Below are positions 59,957-64,000 of a stretch of DNA of 64,000 bases, one piece after another. The DNA comes from JAZLFH01 sp045615705 (GTDB lineage: Bacteria; Bacillota; Clostridia; UMGS1883). Position 1 is the stretch's first letter. Every line of letters begins with the position of its first letter. Both the position numbers and the translations under genes were made by a program. The stretch is taken from NCBI GenBank assembly GCA_045615705.1, contig JAZLFH010000012.1, forward strand, positions 4,665-68,664. Direction: 5' to 3'. The notes under the pieces are model-generated. The model saw nothing but the letters and a program-made list of their open reading frames with translations, did no database searches and was not told the origin of the DNA.

Positions 59957-60055
59957 ATGATGTGATGTGTTCCATTCACTCACCGTAGGTGAACATCATG
60001 TCCGAAGGACACATCACACACGAAGTGTGCATCATGTTCCGTGAGGAACACATCG
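59957..60055 (-). repeat. Palindrome array 3 (ACATCA spacer)
   Basis: Units are TCACC(GTA)GGTGA at 59980, GTCC(GAA)GGAC at 60000, CACAC(GAA)GTGTG at 60017 and GTTCC(GTGA)GGAAC at 60036. The constant word is ACATCA or its close form, and the complement GATGTG flanks the left end. The architecture equals arrays 1, 2 and 4 but the spacer is different. The region 59873-59956 before it and 60056-60171 after it show no gene. Confidence 0.8.
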
Positions 60056-60171
60056 TTCAAAAAAGTCCCTTTTGTTTTATCACATAGTTTTAAAATATCA
60101 ACGAAAAAGACATTGATAAATTTTTAAGTTTAGATTCAGCCATGTTGTTATCACCTCAAATATTTTATTTA

Positions 60172-60294
60172 GTGAAATATCGGCTTTGCGGATGTGAAAT
60201 GAAATAAGTCCTGTTACGCGCGCAGGCATTTCACACGCCGTAGGCGTATTTCACGCACGAAGTGCATTTCACAAATCCGAAGGATTTATTTCGC
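60172..60294 (-). repeat. Palindrome array 4 (ATTTCAC spacer)
   Basis: Clear units are ACGCC(GTA)GGCGT at 60235, GCAC(GAA)GTGC at 60255 and AAATCC(GAA)GGATTT at 60273, each separated by ATTTCAC; CCTG and CAGG arms at about 60210-60225 and an ATCGGC/GCGGAT pair make weaker ones. On the minus strand it lies directly after the tRNA-Thr/tRNA-Tyr terminator. Confidence 0.78.
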
Positions 60295-60296
60295 TT

Positions 60297-60336
60297 AAAA
60301 AACCTCTTTTGTCTTGGTAGACAAAAGAGGTTTTTT
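60297..60336 (-). terminator. Terminator of the tRNA-Thr/tRNA-Tyr unit
   Basis: 17-bp stem AAAAAACCTCTTTTGTC / GACAAAAGAGGTTTTTT with a 6-nt loop, 4 nt after the tRNA-Tyr CCA. Confidence 0.9.
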
Positions 60337-60340
60337 TACA

Positions 60341-60425
60341 TGGTGGAGGAGGGTGGATTCGGACCACCGAAGTCATAGACAACAGATTTACAGTCTGCCC
60401 CCTTTGGCCGCTCGGGAACTCCTCC
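60341..60425 (-). tRNA. tRNA-Tyr (GTA)
   Basis: 85 nt with CCA. Acceptor GGAGGAG / CTCCTCC, discriminator A, anticodon loop CTGTAAA (GTA), and the long variable arm expected of bacterial tRNA-Tyr. Downstream partner of tRNA-Thr, 7 nt apart. Confidence 0.96.
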
Positions 60426-60432
60426 ATAAAAA

Positions 60433-60508
60433 TGGAGCTGGTGATAGGACTCGAACCTACGACCTGCTGATTACAAATCAGCTGCTCTACCTATTGAGCT
60501 ACACCAGC
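60433..60508 (-). tRNA. tRNA-Thr (TGT)
   Basis: 76 nt with CCA. Acceptor GCTGGTG / CACCAGC, discriminator T, anticodon loop with TGT, T loop TTCGAGT. First gene of the two-tRNA unit. Confidence 0.96.
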
Positions 60509-60524
60509 ACTTGAAACGATAGTT

Positions 60525-60553
60525 ATGATAACATAAAAAAAGCGATAAGTCAA
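60525..60553 (-). promoter_or_regulatory. Promoter of tRNA-Thr/tRNA-Tyr
   Basis: Minus strand: -35 TTGACT (60553-60548), 17 bp, -10 TATCAT (60530-60525). Confidence 0.65.
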
Positions 60554-60576
60554 CATATTTTTTCAAAAATTTTTTA

Positions 60577-60605
60577 TTGATTTAGTTTTTAAATAATGCT
60601 ACTAT
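60577..60605 (+). promoter_or_regulatory. Candidate promoter of the DUF4153 gene
   Basis: -35 TTGATT (60577-60582), 17 bp, -10 TACTAT (60600-60605), about 20 nt before the ATG. Confidence 0.5.
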
Positions 60606-60626
60606 GTATTAAAGGAGAGTGTGTGT

Positions 60627-62267
60627 ATGAAAATAACAAAAAAATTGTGCAATGGTATTAAAAACCTCCCGAAGAATCTTTTAAACACAGTAATTCGATT
60701 CCCGCTTCCGAGCATTTTTATAGCAGTATTTTTCACGCTTTGCGAAATTATGGTTTACAATAATTTTGAAGGCATTGAAAAAATGCTTACTTCAACGCTG
60801 TTTGCATTTTTCCTTTCATATTCGGCTACATTTTTGGCGGAAAATAAAAAGCCGATAATTAAGATTTTTCTTCCGGTAATACCCATTTTTTTGGGGATTA
60901 TATATTACTTGTCGGATATTGGTTATCTTTGCGAGGCTGCAATTATAATCGCTTCGGCATCGCTTGCGATTTTGGCGATGGACTTTTTTGACAGAAAGTA
61001 CTTTGAAGAGCATCTTTCAATTTATCTAAGTCGCCTTTTTACTGCATTTGTGTTTGCTTCCGTGTTTATGGGAGGCGTGGCATTAATCCTTGCGGGTATA
61101 GATATACTCTTGATAACGGTATCTTATAAAACTTACGAAACATTCGTCTTTATTTCATACGCACTTATGATGCCGTTACTGTTTCTTTCGTGGATTCCCA
61201 AGAAAAATGACGAAGTTAAAACTCCAAAGGTAATAAATCTTTTGTGGACATATATAGTGATGCCCCTTATTGCCGTCTTTACGGTAGTATTGTATGTTTA
61301 CTACTTAAAACTTCTGATGACGAGGTCGCTTCCTATTGGTCTTTTGGGTGGAATTTCACTTATATACCTTGCTGTATGCATTCCGTCTGCACTCATGTGT
61401 AAAAATTTTGAGAGCAAGTTCGTAAAAGTGATGATTTCTGTTATTCCGTACCTTATTTTGCCGGTAATTGCAATTCTTTTTTGGGCGGACTTCCGCCAGA
61501 TTCTCAACTATGGCTACTCAATAACAAGACTTTTGGTTTTGCTGGGCGGAATAGCATCTTTCGTGTCTGCACTTCTGTTTATAATAGGTAAGGGAAAAAT
61601 GTGCCGTTTTGTGCTTCTTACGATAACTGTGTTGGCACTTGTCTTTGCGATTTTCGGCGAGAAAATAGTTTTTGAGAGCCAAAACAAGCGTTTCCATGAT
61701 GTGCTTGTAAGAAACAATATGTTAATAAATGGAGAAATTGTGCAAAACGATTCTGTTTGTGATAATGACAAGAGAGAACTTTATTCTATTTTAAGATATT
61801 TAAGTTTTAACAATCTTTCGCTTCCGAGCGATTACCCGTCCGAAAAGTTTGCAGATGCAAAAGAAATTCTTGGCTTTGAAGATGTCATTGTTCCTGCAAA
61901 AAGCAATGTAAAACACGCAGGACTTCAATTTGAGGAGTTTTCGTTCCCATTGGAGGGATATGACTATATTATTTGTCCTGCTACCTTTAAAATTGATGAC
62001 AGAAACAAAAATAACATTGGACTTAACGCCTACACGGAGGACACTGTCATTTATGTAAAAGACGGAGATAATCTGATTTTAAAAGCCGACACGAATGAAT
62101 TTATCGAAAGCCTTTTTGAAATGAAAAAAGAATACTACACACCTGAGGAAATGACATTTGAATATGAAAACGAGAATGTAAAAATAAAAGCACTTATTAT
62201 AAGTGCCTATAAAAGTGATACTTATGTTGATGTACATGTAAGAGATATTCTTATAAAAATCAAGTGA
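60627..62267 (+). CDS. DUF4153-type membrane protein
   Basis: 546 aa. The ATG at 60627 has AAAGGAG 9 nt upstream. About 10-11 hydrophobic helices fill residues 25-360, then a soluble C-terminal domain of about 180 residues with alternating charged and aromatic residues. The layout matches DUF4153 proteins of Bacillota, whose function is unknown. Single gene; its end overlaps the convergent AbiEi-like gene by 8 nt. Confidence 0.7.
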   Translation: MKITKKLCNGIKNLPKNLLNTVIRFPLPSIFIAVFFTLCEIMVYNNFEGIEKMLTSTLFAFFLSYSATFLAENKKPIIKIFLPVIPIFLGIIYYLSDIGYLCEAAIIIASASLAILAMDFFDRKYFEEHLSIYLSRLFTAFVFASVFMGGVALILAGIDILLITVSYKTYETFVFISYALMMPLLFLSWIPKKNDEVKTPKVINLLWTYIVMPLIAVFTVVLYVYYLKLLMTRSLPIGLLGGISLIYLAVCIPSALMCKNFESKFVKVMISVIPYLILPVIAILFWADFRQILNYGYSITRLLVLLGGIASFVSALLFIIGKGKMCRFVLLTITVLALVFAIFGEKIVFESQNKRFHDVLVRNNMLINGEIVQNDSVCDNDKRELYSILRYLSFNNLSLPSDYPSEKFADAKEILGFEDVIVPAKSNVKHAGLQFEEFSFPLEGYDYIICPATFKIDDRNKNNIGLNAYTEDTVIYVKDGDNLILKADTNEFIESLFEMKKEYYTPEEMTFEYENENVKIKALIISAYKSDTYVDVHVRDILIKIK

Positions 62268-62853
62268 GCATTATAGAACCAATCCACATTTTAACCTTTC
62301 GGTAAGATGAAAACTCTCTTGCAATTTCAAAAAGACGGTCAATGTTTTTCTCGCTATCTCTTGTGTATGCCGAGAATGCAGAAAAAATAATCTTATCGTC
62401 AAATTTATCGGAGTTTTTGAAAAGTTCACACATTGCTCTTTCACGGCTCGCAACAAGAAACTTACCGTTATTTACGGTGTCCGAGTAAAGAGTATCATCT
62501 TTGTAGTGCAAAAGTTTTACGGGCGGAAAATCAAGCCTGGACTTAGATATTTTGACACCGTTTCCGACACTTATGTAGAAATAGTCTGGCTTTTCTGTAT
62601 ACCCGTAGTAGTTAAGGGCAGATAATGACGACAAAATACACTCGCCGTAACGGCGAGTGATTATTTTTATCGGGTCAATTTCGTCAAAGTCAATGTATCG
62701 GTACGCATCGCCTTTAAGTTCAATGGTTCCTCTTTTCATAAGAAGGTCAAGAATACCTTTATTTATTCTTAAATGTTTTGCAGTTTCAAGCGGTAAAGTA
62801 CCACCGTTTTTTGCAAAAGTCGTTTTAACCTTTAAAACTTCATCTGCCAGCAT
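62260..62853 (-). CDS. AbiEi-like antitoxin/transcriptional regulator
   Basis: 197 aa. An N-terminal winged helix (LPLETAKHLRINKGILDLLMKRGTIELKG) and a C-terminal part with the ASRERAMCELF-type segment match the AbiEi family, the antitoxin side of the type IV AbiE system. No AbiEii nucleotidyltransferase is adjacent on either side. It lies 3 nt after an ECF transporter S component, so it might regulate uptake rather than act in defence. Low similarity; assigned by pattern recall. Confidence 0.62.
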   Translation of the reverse strand: MLADEVLKVKTTFAKNGGTLPLETAKHLRINKGILDLLMKRGTIELKGDAYRYIDFDEIDPIKIITRRYGECILSSLSALNYYGYTEKPDYFYISVGNGVKISKSRLDFPPVKLLHYKDDTLYSDTVNNGKFLVASRERAMCELFKNSDKFDDKIIFSAFSAYTRDSEKNIDRLFEIAREFSSYRKVKMWIGSIMLT

Positions 62854-62856
62854 AAA

Positions 62857-63375
62857 CTACTCCTTAATATGTTTTTTAAGAGCAATACACACAATCGGAA
62901 CTATTATGATGTGTGTTATAAATGCAAACACAGCACCTATTACAGCGGTATCAATAAATTTGCCTATTGAAAAATCTATCGAGAAAGCCTTTGCAAATAA
63001 AAACATAACAATTCCCCAAACAATTCTGCCTAAAATCATTGAAACTATCAGGCTTATGTATATTGATATTACATTCTTTTTAAATAACTTGATAAAAAGT
63101 CCCATTAAAAAGCCGTATGCAAAAAGTTCAAAACTCATAGCAATCGCAGACGGAAACATCTTAGGCATAGAAAAGAGTAAACTTCTTAAAATCGGTGCTG
63201 TAAAGCCAACAAATCCTCCCCAAACAGGCCCTAACACAAATCCCGCTACGAATATAGGGATATGCATAGGGCAAACAACAGCACCGACAACTTTTGTTTG
63301 GGCAGTAATAAACGGTAATAAAATTGCAAGGGCAAGGAAAATACCTGACAAAATAATTTCTTTAGTATTTTTCAT
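62857..63375 (-). CDS. ECF transporter S component
   Basis: 172 aa, about six membrane helices. The ATG at 63375 follows AAAGGTGA; a TTG at 63390 would be odd. The stretch KVVGAVVCPMHIPIFVAGFVLGPVWGGFVGFTAPILRSLL and the later FELFAYGFLMGLF fit the vitamin-type S-component family, whose substrate is set by the membrane part. No riboswitch is evident in the 100-nt leader, so the vitamin cannot be named. The shared EcfAAT module is not in this window. Confidence 0.75.
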   Translation of the reverse strand: MKNTKEIILSGIFLALAILLPFITAQTKVVGAVVCPMHIPIFVAGFVLGPVWGGFVGFTAPILRSLLFSMPKMFPSAIAMSFELFAYGFLMGLFIKLFKKNVISIYISLIVSMILGRIVWGIVMFLFAKAFSIDFSIGKFIDTAVIGAVFAFITHIIIVPIVCIALKKHIKE

Positions 63376-63498
63376 AAAATCACCTTTCAAATTACCTTAA
63401 TACTAACATAATAAAACGAAAACTTCAACTCTTTTAAGTAATATAATATCTTCTTAAAGCATAGTATTTGGTAGAAGCTTAGGAAGGGAATGATAACC

Positions 63499-63765
63499 TT
63501 GAAAGACTATATGGAAGAACGCGCGGTCTGTCTTGCTGAGTATATTATTGAAAACGAAGCCACAGTGAGGGCAACGGCAAAAAAATTTGCGATAAGTAAA
63601 TCAAGCGTACATAAAGATGTAACTGAGAGGTTAGAGGAGTTTAATCCATCACTTGCAGCCAAAACGCGAGAGGTGCTTGAAAAAAATAAAGCAGAAAGAC
63701 ATATACGGGGAGGACTTGCGACAAAAAAGAAGTATGAATCAAAGAGAAAAAGTAAAACAATTTAA
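63499..63765 (+). CDS. spoIIID: Stage III sporulation transcriptional regulator SpoIIID
   Basis: 88 aa from a TTG at 63499; AGGAAGGGA at 63481-63489 has a 9-nt spacing to it, while the ATG at 63490 touches the site. The start KDYMEERAVCLAEYI aligns with the Bacillus N terminus. The helix-turn-helix is ATVRATAKKFAISKSSVHKDVTERL, and HIRGGLATKKKY is the basic C-terminal part that also contacts DNA. SpoIIID switches the mother cell from early to late sigma-E genes. Terminator immediately after. Confidence 0.95.
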   Translation: MKDYMEERAVCLAEYIIENEATVRATAKKFAISKSSVHKDVTERLEEFNPSLAAKTREVLEKNKAERHIRGGLATKKKYESKRKSKTI

Positions 63766-63766
63766 A

Positions 63767-63789
63767 AAAAATCGCCTTAGGCGATTTTT
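63767..63789 (+). terminator. Terminator of spoIIID
   Basis: 10-bp stem AAAAATCGCC / GGCGATTTTT with loop TTA, then more Ts. Confidence 0.9.
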
Positions 63790-63895
63790 TTATTTAAATT
63801 CCTTTGAAAATGCAGAAAACGATGGGCAAAAATAAGTATATATTAATGAAGAAAAAATCAAGATAAAAAAAGTTGAAAAAAAGTGAAAAAAAGTG

Positions 63896-63924
63896 TTGAC
63901 AAGAGAGGAATATGTGTGTATAAT
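63896..63924 (+). promoter_or_regulatory. Perfect-consensus promoter, probably of an rRNA operon
   Basis: -35 TTGACA (63896-63901), exactly 17 bp, -10 TATAAT (63919-63924), preceded by a long A-rich region with AAAAAGT repeats that resembles an UP element. Confidence 0.82.
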
Positions 63925-64000
63925 AACTCCTGCACCGCGAAAAAAAGCGGAAGCGTGGGACTTTGAAAATTAAATAGCGTAAGAGGGCTCAAGGAAAAGA
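63925..64000 (+). ncRNA. Probable rRNA leader (cut by window edge)
   Basis: No ORF. CTTTGAAAATTAAATAGCG at about 63960-63980 is the kind of TTGAAAAnTxAATAG box found before 16S genes in Clostridia. A GC pair (ACCGCGAAAAAAAGCGG) forms a small hairpin near 63933. 16S itself is not inside the window. Confidence 0.55.

Noticed and set aside
60314..60514. 66-codon plus-strand ORF over the tRNA genes
   Set aside because: It is the reverse strand of tRNA-Tyr and tRNA-Thr, a common false ORF; both tRNAs fold with correct anticodons.

Overview
The window is a stretch of chromosome from a low-GC, endospore-forming member of the Clostridia (Bacillota). Sporulation genes (an alpha/beta SASP, spoVAE, cwlD with a polysaccharide deacetylase, a SPOCS-LysM protein, spoIIID), an IspH-S1 fusion, a single-chain PurL and frequent TTG starts with strong Shine-Dalgarno sequences all point that way. 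The order or family cannot be fixed from sequence alone. Most of the window is dense housekeeping DNA with short intergenic gaps.

Region by region. 1-10.4 kb: a plus-strand purine operon, purC (3' end)-purF-like-purM-purN-purO-like-AICAR formyltransferase-purD-purL, closed by a hairpin terminator. 10.5-12.5 kb: a minus-strand nrdR-rpiB-tsaB-tsaE block. 12.6-15.6 kb: response regulator, histidine kinase and GerMN lipoprotein. 15.7-21 kb: ABC-F ATPase, a convergent SPOCS-LysM protein, rpsU, a GNAT acetyltransferase, ung and a lone spoVAE. 21.1-32.6 kb: a long plus-strand run cysS-mrnC-split transketolase-pcrA-methyltransferase-flavoprotein-HutP-like-cmk-plsC-ispH/S1. 32.6-35 kb: minus-strand SASP, SSB-like protein, deacetylase and cwlD. 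35-36.5 kb: tRNA-Cys and tRNA-Arg enclosing two inverted palindrome arrays and a small zinc-ribbon membrane protein. 36.6-40.5 kb: minus-strand rplS-lepB-rbgA-rnhB-yraN-dipeptidase. 40.5-43.5 kb: ACT protein, hom, lysC. 43.6-50.7 kb: nth, glyA, aroC with chorismate mutase, tyrS, pgi and a CDP-alcohol phosphotransferase. 50.8-54.3 kb: trkA-trkH and a cytidylate-kinase-like protein. 54.4-57 kb: argGH behind an ArgR-like operator. 57.4-59.9 kb: a restriction-modification pair. 59.9-60.5 kb: two more palindrome arrays, then tRNA-Tyr and tRNA-Thr. 60.6-63.8 kb: a DUF4153 membrane protein, an AbiEi-like regulator with an ECF S component, and spoIIID. The last 170 bases hold a perfect-consensus promoter and a leader that looks like the start of an rRNA operon lying just outside.

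The least explained signal is the set of palindrome arrays beside the tRNA genes. Each is a run of short hairpins (arms 4-8 bp, usually a 3-4 nt loop) separated by a constant 5-7 nt word. At least three of the four lie directly downstream of a tRNA-unit terminator. Arrays 1 and 2 are near-identical inverted copies that differ mostly in hairpin loops while the arms stay paired. Other points worth checking are a PurF homologue that has lost its glutaminase nucleophile and other glutaminase residues, the pairing of archaeal-type PurO with a stand-alone AICAR formyltransferase, a HutP homologue far from any hut gene, and a cytosine methyltransferase carrying its own N-terminal helix-turn-helix domain.
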